A stretch of 37,906 nucleotides of DNA from positions 1 to 37,906 of the forward strand of contig JAILPZ010000028.1 of assembly GCA_024699225.1 (NCBI GenBank), given 5' to 3'. Every line of letters starts with the position of its first letter. Position 1 is the first letter of the stretch. A program made the translations under genes and the position numbers. The DNA is from Sphaerochaetaceae bacterium. GTDB lineage: Bacteria; Spirochaetota; Spirochaetia; Sphaerochaetales; Sphaerochaetaceae. The notes under the pieces are model-generated. The model ran no database searches. It saw only the letters and a program-made list of their open reading frames with translations, and had not been told where the DNA came from. This document shows positions 25,368 through 32,834 of this stretch, in pieces.

Positions 25368-27188
25368 ATGAAGGGACGCAGAAAGAAGATTATTAATCTT
25401 GTTCTTCTAGATTATCTGATTATTGCAGTTGCAAATATTGTCGGGTTCTGGCTGGTAAGAGGGGTTATCAGAGAAGAGGATGTATACAAGATTCTCATCT
25501 TTTCTCTTATTTACCTGCTGTTTCTCATGATATCTGAATTTTACAGAATCAGAATAGAGAACAGTTCAATAGAACTTGTGCACAAGGTTGCCTTCTCCAT
25601 GGTACCTGCTGTTGTGCTGGCTTTTTTCTTCTCGGGTATAAAGCTTGGTTTTCACTCCTATTTTACAAGAGGAATTGCAGTAGGCGGAGTGTTCTCCTGC
25701 GTTGGAGTTATAGGTGCCAGGGCAGTGTACAGAATGCTTAAAGCCAGAACATCCCTGGAAAAAGCATCTGACCGTCCGCTGGCCCTGGTCTACGGGGCCG
25801 GAGAACTCGGCTGCGCCATGGCAAGACTTTCAAATAAGGGAAAGTTTGAATACAAGATAGCCGCCTTTATTGATGATGATGAAAAAATTCAGGGATCCAT
25901 TGAGTTTGATGTTCCCGTTATTGGAACGGTTAATGATCTTCACACTATTTTCCAGAGCAGAAAGTTCAGCGTTCTGCTGATTGCAGTTACAGGTATTTCC
26001 TCAGAGAAGGTTCACAAGGCTGCCAAAGAGGCCAGGGATGCCGGTGTGGACGTAAAGATAGTTCCGGCTCTGTTTGAGACCCGAGGAAGGGCAGATGTTT
26101 CTGTCAGAGATATTGACTACGCCGACCTTCTCGGAAGAAAGCTTTACTCCATAGACAAGGAGCCTCTGTTTGACATGATTGACAGCAAGACAATCCTTGT
26201 CACCGGAGCCGGCGGTTCAATCGGATCTGAAATCTGTAAACAGGTTATGGACTACAATCCGAAGCGCCTTATTCTTCTTGATATAGATGAGACCGAGCTT
26301 CACGATCTGGCTCTGAGACTTCTCAACTATGAGAAAGAGTGGTCTGAAAAGGTTGTTCCTGTTGTCTGTGATATACGTAACGCAGAGAAGGTTGAAAGAA
26401 TTTTCAAAGAGTACAAACCGGACCTTGTTTTCCACGCCGCTGCATACAAGCATGTCCCGCTTATGGAGAAGTTCCCTGAGGAAGCTGTCATAACAAATGT
26501 CTGCGGAAGCTACAACGTCTTTACGGCAGCAAGGTCAGCAAAGGTTTCCCGCGTAGTTGTCATTTCAACTGACAAGGCTGTAAACCCGACAAACGTAATG
26601 GGCTGTACAAAGAGAATAGTTGAAATGATGGCCTCAGTTCTCAACAGTAAGGAAACTGAGTTCTGCTGCGTAAGATTCGGAAACGTAATAGGTTCAAGAG
26701 GCTCCATGCTTCCTCTGTTCCTGGAGGAGATTAAGGCCGGACGCCCCATTACTGTTACCGACAGAAGGATTATCAGATACTTTATGGCCATCCCTGAGGC
26801 CGTATCCCTTGTTTTCAGAGCTGCAAGTATAGCAAAGGGCGGCGAGGTAATGGTCCTGGACATGGGTGAGCCTGTTAAGATTTACGACTTTGCCCAGCGT
26901 CTTATAGATGTTTTCGGAGACGGAAGATCTTCAATCAAGGTTGTGGGTTTAAGACCGGGTGAGAAACTTTATGAGGAGCTTCTTGTTGATAAGGACAACA
27001 CCATCCCGACAGAGGCTGACAAGATTTTCAAGGCCAGGATTGTCGCGGTATCTGAGTTCACGGAAAAGAGCCTGAAAGAATTTACAGACAGTCTTAAGAC
27101 AATTAAGCCGCAGGAGGTAGATCCTCTTCTGAGAAAACTGGTCCCGGAATATGACCACCACCTTAATAAAAACGGGGAAAGCAACTGA
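25368..27188 (+). CDS. Membrane UDP-sugar 4,6-dehydratase-type protein (CapD/PglF/WbpM-like)
   Basis: A 606-residue protein. Four N-terminal transmembrane helices (about residues 8-125) are followed by a first Rossmann-like region (LVYGAGELGCAM, about 140-151). A dehydratase domain then shows TGAGGSIGSEICKQV (about 280-294), HAAAYKHVPLMEKFPEEAV, STDKAVNPTNVMGCTKR (about 401-417) and RFGNVIGSRGSMLPLF. Such enzymes convert UDP-GlcNAc to a 4-keto-6-deoxy sugar for glycans. The Tyr of the classical YxxxK is Met, as is usual in this subgroup. It lies 12 nt after pfkA; no glycan cluster is nearby. Confidence 0.92.
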   Translation: MKGRRKKIINLVLLDYLIIAVANIVGFWLVRGVIREEDVYKILIFSLIYLLFLMISEFYRIRIENSSIELVHKVAFSMVPAVVLAFFFSGIKLGFHSYFTRGIAVGGVFSCVGVIGARAVYRMLKARTSLEKASDRPLALVYGAGELGCAMARLSNKGKFEYKIAAFIDDDEKIQGSIEFDVPVIGTVNDLHTIFQSRKFSVLLIAVTGISSEKVHKAAKEARDAGVDVKIVPALFETRGRADVSVRDIDYADLLGRKLYSIDKEPLFDMIDSKTILVTGAGGSIGSEICKQVMDYNPKRLILLDIDETELHDLALRLLNYEKEWSEKVVPVVCDIRNAEKVERIFKEYKPDLVFHAAAYKHVPLMEKFPEEAVITNVCGSYNVFTAARSAKVSRVVVISTDKAVNPTNVMGCTKRIVEMMASVLNSKETEFCCVRFGNVIGSRGSMLPLFLEEIKAGRPITVTDRRIIRYFMAIPEAVSLVFRAASIAKGGEVMVLDMGEPVKIYDFAQRLIDVFGDGRSSIKVVGLRPGEKLYEELLVDKDNTIPTEADKIFKARIVAVSEFTEKSLKEFTDSLKTIKPQEVDPLLRKLVPEYDHHLNKNGESN

Positions 27189-27199
27189 ATTAGAAACTT

Positions 27200-27231
27200 T
27201 TCAACATAAAGGGCCTGACTTATGTTACAAT
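27200..27231 (+). promoter_or_regulatory. Putative argR promoter
   Basis: Extended -10 TGTTACAAT (TACAAT at 27226-27231) with a -35-like TCAACA (27201-27206) at 19 nt. ATGTT (27222-27226) and AACAT (27234-27238) form an inverted repeat across the -10, which could be an operator. It does not resemble the usual ARG box. The predicted leader is about 31 nt. Confidence 0.45.
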
Positions 27232-27268
27232 CCAACATGGTGCCTACAGGCCAGCAGAGGGGAAAACA

Positions 27269-27736
27269 GTGAAACAGAGACATGACAGATTGGAAACGCT
27301 TAAGAGCCTAATCAGAAAGAATAAGATTGACAGCCAGGATGCCCTGCTGCAGATGCTCAAGGTAGAGGGCTTTGATGTAACTCAGGCAACTCTTTCAAGA
27401 GACCTTAAGATGCTTAAGGTTGGAAAAATCTCCGACGGATGGAACGGATACTACTATTCACTTCCGGAGAATGAGCTGGTTGCAGAGAGTGAGAAGAGTT
27501 ACATTCAGGACGTAAGGCGAGGAATTGTCTCAATCGAGTTTTCAGGAAACATGGGTGTTATAAAGACAAGGGCAGGACATGCAAACAGCGTGTGCGTTGC
27601 TCTTGATGTTCTGGGCCTTCCGGAGATTCTGGGAACAGTAGCCGGAGACGATACAATTTTTGTTATTCTCCGTGAGGGAATGACAAAGGAAGACTTGCAG
27701 CAGGATTTTAGGGAAAGAATTCCGGAAATAGACTGA
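27269..27736 (+). CDS. argR: Arginine repressor-type transcriptional regulator ArgR
   Basis: A 155-residue protein with the winged-helix DNA-binding domain (DVTQATLSRDLKMLKVGKI, about residues 36-54) and the C-terminal oligomerisation/arginine-binding domain (AGHANSVCVALDVLGLPEILG, then GTVAGDDTIFV at about 123-133 with the Asp pair that binds arginine). The GTG start follows GAGGGG (27257-27262). No arginine biosynthesis or catabolism gene is in the window, so its targets lie elsewhere. A terminator follows, placed directly against the next gene. Confidence 0.94.
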   Translation: MKQRHDRLETLKSLIRKNKIDSQDALLQMLKVEGFDVTQATLSRDLKMLKVGKISDGWNGYYYSLPENELVAESEKSYIQDVRRGIVSIEFSGNMGVIKTRAGHANSVCVALDVLGLPEILGTVAGDDTIFVILREGMTKEDLQQDFRERIPEID

Positions 27737-27743
27737 TTTGGTC

Positions 27744-27772
27744 TTAACACTTTATGCTAATATGAATAAAAT
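27744..27772 (+). promoter_or_regulatory. Putative promoter between argR and its terminator
   Basis: TTAACA (27744-27749), 17-nt spacer, TAAAAT (27767-27772). Predicted start is near 27779, within the left arm of the terminator hairpin at 27776-27797. Transcripts would start inside a hairpin and read straight to the MATE start codon. Confidence 0.5.
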
Positions 27773-27775
27773 CAG

Positions 27776-27803
27776 AACGGACTTGAAGGAGTCCGTTTTT
27801 TTT
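27776..27803 (+). terminator. argR terminator whose T-run touches the MATE ATG
   Basis: AACGGACT (27776-27783) and AGTCCGTT (27790-27797) form an 8-bp perfect stem with loop TGAAGG, followed by an eight-T run (27796-27803). The ATG of the exporter starts at 27804, the very next base. Confidence 0.85.
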
Positions 27804-29180
27804 ATGGCGACAATTGCATTACTGAAGAAAAAAGAAACAGACATGACCAGCGGAAGCATCTTTAACCATATAGTTGCTTTTGCTATTCCTCTTCTGCTTG
27901 GTAACCTCTTCCAGCAGCTCTACAACACTGTAGACACATGGGTTGTAGGAAACTATGTAGGAAAGGTTGCGTTTTCTGCAGTAGGGCAGCTCAGTCCTGT
28001 TACAAACACGGTAATAGGTTTCTTCTCGGGTTTCTCAAGCGGTGCAAGTGTAGTTATTTCCAGATACTTCGGAGCCCACGATACGGAAAATGTCTCAAGG
28101 GCTGTTCACACCTATGTAAAAGCCACTCTGATTCTCTGTGTCTTCTTTACAGTGCTTGGAACACTTATTGTTCCCCTTATGATAAATGTTTTAAATTCTT
28201 CTGCAGAGATTGCAGCCGAGCAGAAAATATACCTGAGAATTTATTTTGCAGGCGTCTCTTCCCTTATGCTGTACAACATGGGCTCTGCAATCCTCAGGGC
28301 AATCGGAAACTCTACATTTCCGTTTATTTTCCTTGTTGTATCCACGGTTGTAAACATAATTTTAGACCTTGTTTTTGTACTTGGATTCGGCATGGGGACA
28401 CAGGGTGTTGCCATAGCAACAGTTATGGCCCAGACCATTTCTGCAATCCTGGTAGTCAGTGTTCTTCTTAGAACTGATACCGTTGTAAAGGTCCATATTG
28501 ATAAGCTGAATATTAATACAAAGATACTTCTGGAAGAGGTGAGGATAGGTTTTCCCAGTGCAATCCAGATGTCCATTACCGCCTTCTCAAATGTGTTTGT
28601 ATACAGTTACATAAACTTCTTCAACACAGATGTTACAAGCGGATGGACGGCGTACAACAAGATTGACCAGCTGTTCTTCCTCCCCATGCAGAGTATCTCA
28701 CTGGCAACTACAACATTTGTAGGCCAGAACCTTGGAGCAAATGATATAGGAAGGGCAATAAGGGGCGTAAAAACAGCCCTGTTTATGGCCTGGGGTGCAA
28801 CACTCTGTCTTATCACTCCGGTTATGATCTTTGCTCCACATATTGTCTCCCTGTTTATAGACAACAGTGAAAGCGGAGTTATTTATTACGGAACCATGTT
28901 TTTAAGAATGAACGGACCGTTCTTCCTTGCAGCCTGCGTTAACCAGGTTATGGGTGCAGCCCTCAGGGGATGCGGAAAGAGCGAGGTGCCCATGGCAACC
29001 ATGCTGTTCTCCTTTGTTCTTTTCAGACAGGTTTACCTTTTTGTTGTAACGCGCTATATTTCCAATACACCACAGACGGTAGGAATATCATTCCCCGTGG
29101 GCTGGACAGTTTGCAGCCTGATTATAGGAATCTTCTACCTGGTGGTATTCCCGAAAGAAAAGAGGGAAAAGGATAAATAA
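27804..29180 (+). CDS. MATE family efflux transporter
   Basis: A 458-residue, 12-span cation-coupled exporter. MATE features are IPLLLGNLFQQLYNTVDTWVVGNYVG (about residues 28-53), ILRAIGNSTFPF in the N-half, and VNQVMGAALRGCGKSEVPM (about 374-392) in the C-half, with FVGQNLGAND in between. Candidate starts are ATG 27804 and ATG 27843 (MTSGSIFNH). The second also leaves the first transmembrane helix intact. Neither has a strong Shine-Dalgarno. Substrate is unknown. The stop is 3 nt before the antiporter gene. Confidence 0.93.
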   Translation: MATIALLKKKETDMTSGSIFNHIVAFAIPLLLGNLFQQLYNTVDTWVVGNYVGKVAFSAVGQLSPVTNTVIGFFSGFSSGASVVISRYFGAHDTENVSRAVHTYVKATLILCVFFTVLGTLIVPLMINVLNSSAEIAAEQKIYLRIYFAGVSSLMLYNMGSAILRAIGNSTFPFIFLVVSTVVNIILDLVFVLGFGMGTQGVAIATVMAQTISAILVVSVLLRTDTVVKVHIDKLNINTKILLEEVRIGFPSAIQMSITAFSNVFVYSYINFFNTDVTSGWTAYNKIDQLFFLPMQSISLATTTFVGQNLGANDIGRAIRGVKTALFMAWGATLCLITPVMIFAPHIVSLFIDNSESGVIYYGTMFLRMNGPFFLAACVNQVMGAALRGCGKSEVPMATMLFSFVLFRQVYLFVVTRYISNTPQTVGISFPVGWTVCSLIIGIFYLVVFPKEKREKDK

Positions 29181-29183
29181 TAA

Positions 29184-30488
29184 ATGACATTGACATTGAT
29201 TCACATTGCCTTTGCCTTAGCCGCGGGTCTTCTTATGACTCGTGTGTTTAAAGCTATGCATTTCAACTTTCCGGATGTAACTGTGTATCTTATAACCGGA
29301 CTTCTTATCGGACCTTTCGGACTTGGAAGATTCGGAGTCCCCGGAGTTGGTTTCTCAAGTATGGATGCCGTTAAGGCTCTTGAGATTGTTTCAACGGTAG
29401 CCCTTGGCTTTATTGCATTCTCAATCGGAAATGAGTTTAAGCTTTCACAGCTTAAGGGAATTGGAAAGCAGGCAACGATAATTGGAATACTGCAGGCAGT
29501 AGCTGCAACCGTGATTGTGGATATGGTTCTGGTGACGGTAGCTGTTTTGAGTGCTCAGAGGCTCTCTACCCCGGCAGCCATAACGCTTGGTGCAATTGCT
29601 GCTGCCACGGCCCCTGCTGCAACTCTTATGGTTGTCAGGCAGTACAAGGCTCAGGGTAAGCTTACAAGCCTCCTGCTGCCGATTGTTGCCCTTGACGACG
29701 CTGTGGGTCTGGTTATTTTTGCAGTGAGCTTTGGTGTGGCCCAGGCCCTTCTTGCAGGTTCTGTGAGCGTTGTGGCCCTGGTGATTAATCCGCTGATTGA
29801 AATCTGTGCCTCAATTGTCCTGGGTGCTGTTCTGGGCTGGGTTCTTACAAAACTTGAAGAGCTCTTCTTCTCAAATACAAACCGTCTGAGTCTGACCATT
29901 GCCTTTGTTTTTGTGACAATTGCGTTCAGCCAGCTTTCATTTAAGGTTGGAGCTGTAACTGTTTCATTCTCATCACTACTGGTGTGTATGATGCTTGGTA
30001 CCGTTCTGTGTAACCTCTGTCCCCGTTCCGGTGATATTATGCACCGTGCAGACGGTTGGACTGCCCCTATAAACGTTCTTTTCTTTGTTCTAAGCGGAGC
30101 AGAGCTGGATCTTACTGTTATTTCAAATCCCTTTGTTGTAGGTGTTGGTGTACTCTACATTATTGCAAGATCTGCCGGTAAGTATTTTGGAGCCAGATAC
30201 AGTGCAGCCCTTACGGGGTGTGATGAGAAAACAAGCAAATACCTCGGCTATACACTTCTGCCTCAGGCAGGTGTTGCCCTTGGTATGAGTGCACAGGCTG
30301 TGGCCCTTGGCGGAGTTGAAGGGACTCTTGTCAGAAATATTATTCTGTTCTCGGTTCTGATCTACGAACTTGCAGGTCCTTCCATCACAAGATGGGCCCT
30401 TACCCAGACCGGCGATATTGTCAGTGTGCCAAAGGAAAAAACAAGTCACGCAAGATTCAATACACCGAAAGAACACAGAAAAAAATGA
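29184..30488 (+). CDS. Cation:proton antiporter, CPA2/Kef-type
   Basis: A 434-residue membrane protein with 11-13 predicted spans. Features of the Na+/H+ exchanger fold are the N-terminal ITGLLIGPFGLGRFG (about 37-51), ATAPAATLMVVRQYKAQGKL (about 137-156) and the Asp-Asp pair in IVALDDAVGLVIF (about 168-180) that binds the transported ion. No cytoplasmic regulatory (RCK/TrkA) domain follows; it ends with a short basic tail. It is likely cotranscribed with the MATE gene. Confidence 0.88.
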   Translation: MTLTLIHIAFALAAGLLMTRVFKAMHFNFPDVTVYLITGLLIGPFGLGRFGVPGVGFSSMDAVKALEIVSTVALGFIAFSIGNEFKLSQLKGIGKQATIIGILQAVAATVIVDMVLVTVAVLSAQRLSTPAAITLGAIAAATAPAATLMVVRQYKAQGKLTSLLLPIVALDDAVGLVIFAVSFGVAQALLAGSVSVVALVINPLIEICASIVLGAVLGWVLTKLEELFFSNTNRLSLTIAFVFVTIAFSQLSFKVGAVTVSFSSLLVCMMLGTVLCNLCPRSGDIMHRADGWTAPINVLFFVLSGAELDLTVISNPFVVGVGVLYIIARSAGKYFGARYSAALTGCDEKTSKYLGYTLLPQAGVALGMSAQAVALGGVEGTLVRNIILFSVLIYELAGPSITRWALTQTGDIVSVPKEKTSHARFNTPKEHRKK

Positions 30489-30498
30489 TATATCTTTT

Positions 30499-30517
30499 GT
30501 TATAAAGAGGGTATATT
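30499..30517 (+). promoter_or_regulatory. Putative pgi promoter(s)
   Basis: Two overlapping possibilities. TATATT (30512-30517) lies 6 nt before the ATG at 30524, the same arrangement as dnaE and ligA. An extended -10 TGTTATAAA (30499-30507, TATAAA at 30501-30506) would instead start transcription near 30513. No good -35 is seen for either. GAGGG (30507-30511) is 12 nt from the ATG, rather far for a ribosome binding site. Confidence 0.4.
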
Positions 30518-30523
30518 TGAAGT

Positions 30524-32104
30524 ATGACATACACTAACTTAGACAAGACAAAGGCTTTCGGGTTTCTTAAGTCCCTTACACCATTTGACGTAAGAAACAT
30601 CACAGGTGACAGAATTAAGAAATACACAGTTAAAGAAGCCGGTTCTCTTTCTTTTAACTATGCTGCTCTTCCTCTTGATGAGAAGATTATAGATAAGCTT
30701 CAGGCTCTCGCAGATGAGCAGGAACTTATTGAAAAATATAAGGACCTCCTTGGCGGAGCTGTTGCAAATCCGGGAGAAAAGAGATTTGTACTTCACCACC
30801 TCACACGCGGCAGAGTCCTTGCAGATAAGGAAGTCTGGGCTGACGGAGTTGAGAAGGGCGCCTTCTATGCAAAGGAGCTTGAGAGAATCAAGACCTTCTC
30901 CGAAGCGGTAAGAAAGGGAGAAGTGAAGGGCTCAACAGGAAAGGCTTTTGAGCATGTTGTACAGATCGGTATTGGCGGAAGTGACCTGGGTCCCAGGGCT
31001 CTCTGCTATGCCTTAAACCTTATTCCGCTTGAGAACGGAGAAAGGAAGATGGATGCCCGCTTTATCAGTAACGTTGACCCTGATGATGCATGCGGCGTAC
31101 TTTCAGGCCTGGACCTGGAAACAACACTGTTTATTCTTGTCTCCAAGAGCGGTACAACACTTGAAACACTTACAAACAGAGACCTTGTATTCAAGGTAAT
31201 GAAGGCTGCAGGTATTACAGCTCCTGAAAAGCACATGGTGGCTGTTACTTCAAATTCAAGTCCGCTTGCAAGCACACCGGGCCTTCAGGCTGTCTTCTTC
31301 ATGGATGACTATATTGGCGGAAGATACTCCGCAACCAGCGCAGTTGGCGGAGTTATTCTTTCACTTACATACGGTTTCAGCGTATTTAAGGCTATTCTGG
31401 ATGGTGCACACGAGGAAGATAAATGTGCTCTTGAACCGAATATCAGAAAGAACGGTGTTCTTCTGGATGCCATGGCCGGTGTATATCTGAGAAACGCACT
31501 CGGCTATCCGTACAGTGCTGTTCTTCCTTACTCTCAGGCCCTCAACCGCCTTCCGGCTCACTTCCAGCAGCTTGATATGGAATCCAACGGAAAGCACGTA
31601 AACAGGAACGGAGAGAAGATTGACTACCATACAGGTCCGGTAATCTTCGGTGAACCGGGTACAAACGGACAGCACAGCTTCTACCAGCTGCTCCACCAGG
31701 GCACAGATGTAGTTCCCATGCAGTTCATTGGCTTTAAGCATTCACAGGGCAACCTTGATGCTGAAGTTGCAGGTTCTACAAGCCAGCAGAAGCTTAATGC
31801 AAACCTTGTGGCCCAGATAGTTGCATTTGCATGCGGAAAGCAGGATCTGGAGAATGCAAACAAGGACTTTGAAGGCGGAAGATATTCTTCACTTCTCAGT
31901 GCTGACCGTCTTACTCCGTTTGCCCTCGGTGCAATCCTTGCCCACTTTGAAAACAAGGTCATGTTCCAGGGCTTTGCATGGAATATAAACAGTTTTGACC
32001 AGGAAGGCGTCCAGCTTGGAAAGATTCTGGCAGGAAAGGTATTAAAAGGCTGCGAGGGAGATGAAAAACTTGAAGCCTACGCACGCATTATGGGTTTAAA
32101 ATAA
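30524..32104 (+). CDS. pgi: Glucose-6-phosphate isomerase
   Basis: A 526-residue glycolytic enzyme interconverting glucose 6-phosphate and fructose 6-phosphate. Motifs in order: VQIGIGGSDLGPRAL (about 146-160), VSKSGTTLETLTN (about 205-217), DYIGGRYSATSAVGG (about 261-275), QLDMESNGKHVN with the catalytic Glu, and GTNGQHSFYQLLHQGT (about 378-393). Length and order are typical of the bacterial enzyme. With pfkA in the window it supports a sugar-fermenting lifestyle. It is followed by the palindromic element rather than a classical terminator. Confidence 0.96.
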   Translation: MTYTNLDKTKAFGFLKSLTPFDVRNITGDRIKKYTVKEAGSLSFNYAALPLDEKIIDKLQALADEQELIEKYKDLLGGAVANPGEKRFVLHHLTRGRVLADKEVWADGVEKGAFYAKELERIKTFSEAVRKGEVKGSTGKAFEHVVQIGIGGSDLGPRALCYALNLIPLENGERKMDARFISNVDPDDACGVLSGLDLETTLFILVSKSGTTLETLTNRDLVFKVMKAAGITAPEKHMVAVTSNSSPLASTPGLQAVFFMDDYIGGRYSATSAVGGVILSLTYGFSVFKAILDGAHEEDKCALEPNIRKNGVLLDAMAGVYLRNALGYPYSAVLPYSQALNRLPAHFQQLDMESNGKHVNRNGEKIDYHTGPVIFGEPGTNGQHSFYQLLHQGTDVVPMQFIGFKHSQGNLDAEVAGSTSQQKLNANLVAQIVAFACGKQDLENANKDFEGGRYSSLLSADRLTPFALGAILAHFENKVMFQGFAWNINSFDQEGVQLGKILAGKVLKGCEGDEKLEAYARIMGLK

Positions 32105-32112
32105 GCAATAAT

Positions 32113-32252
32113 GGTCTGCTTCACAAGCTTGAATTTGGCTTGAATTTTAGTTGAAGTCAGTAAAAAATGAGATTTTTTATTATTATACTGATTTAATCAG
32201 TAAAATTTTAAAAAAATCTGAAAAATACTGACTTCAGATCTGGCAGCAGACC
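32113..32252. repeat. 140-bp palindromic intergenic element (MITE-like)
   Basis: Terminal inverted repeats GGTCTGCT (32113-32120) and AGCAGACC (32245-32252) enclose an 85-bp imperfect palindrome. Its outer arms TGAAGTCAGTA (32152-32162) and TACTGACTTCA (32226-32236) are perfect. Its centre CTGATTTAATCAG (32188-32200) has the same exact midpoint, 32194. In between, 7-bp and 3-bp blocks also pair symmetrically. It could be a nonautonomous mobile element or a transcription boundary; TATACT at 32184-32189 could be a -10 for lemA. Confidence 0.7.
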
Positions 32253-32277
32253 TGAAAAAGCTTTTGGGAGATAAAAA

Positions 32278-32832
32278 ATGACACTGTTAATTGTTCTTGC
32301 AGTTATAGTTCTACTTCTTTTAATTGTAGCTTCAAAGTACAACGGCTTTGTAAAGCTTAAAAACCAGGCTGAAGAAGCCTATGCTCAGATAGATGCTCAT
32401 TTAAAGCAGCGCTACGACCTGGTTCCAAATCTTGTTGAAACCGTAAAGGGTTACACCAAGCATGAGGAAAAGACTCTTACAGCAGTAATTGAGGCCAGAA
32501 ACAAGGCCATGAGTGCCCAGAGCGTTGAAGATAAGGATAAGGCGGATAATGCTTTTGCCGGAACGCTCAAGAGCCTCTTTGCTTTAAGTGAGGCCTATCC
32601 TGAACTTAAGGCAAACAAGAGCTTTACAGACCTTCAGGCAAAGCTTTCAGAGCTTGAGAAGGAAATTCTTCAGAGCAGAAAGTACTACAACGCTGTTGTT
32701 AAGACTTTCAACACATCTATTGAAACCTTCCCGAACAACCTTATCAGCTCATTCTTCGGCGGAAAGTTCAAAAAGCTTTCTTACCTTGAAGTAGCTGAAG
32801 CTGAAAAGCAGAACGTCAAGGTTCAGTTCTGA
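32278..32832 (+). CDS. LemA family protein
   Basis: A 184-residue membrane-anchored protein. An N-terminal transmembrane helix (about residues 2-18) is followed by the LemA signature YNGFVKLKNQAEEAYAQIDAHLKQRYDLVPNLVETVKGY (about 21-59) and a long coiled helical domain (REYYN-like SRKYYNAVVKTFNT near 136-149). LemA proteins have no firm function; several form a unit with DUF2207 or TPM proteins in envelope maintenance. GGGAG (32266-32270) precedes the ATG. The DUF2207 gene starts 2 nt after its stop. Confidence 0.92.
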   Translation: MTLLIVLAVIVLLLLIVASKYNGFVKLKNQAEEAYAQIDAHLKQRYDLVPNLVETVKGYTKHEEKTLTAVIEARNKAMSAQSVEDKDKADNAFAGTLKSLFALSEAYPELKANKSFTDLQAKLSELEKEILQSRKYYNAVVKTFNTSIETFPNNLISSFFGGKFKKLSYLEVAEAEKQNVKVQF

Positions 32833-32834
32833 AG

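Noticed and set aside
27776-27803. Hairpin before the MATE gene as a riboswitch
   Set aside because: It is a simple 8-bp stem with a T-run and no room for an aptamer; a terminator explains it.
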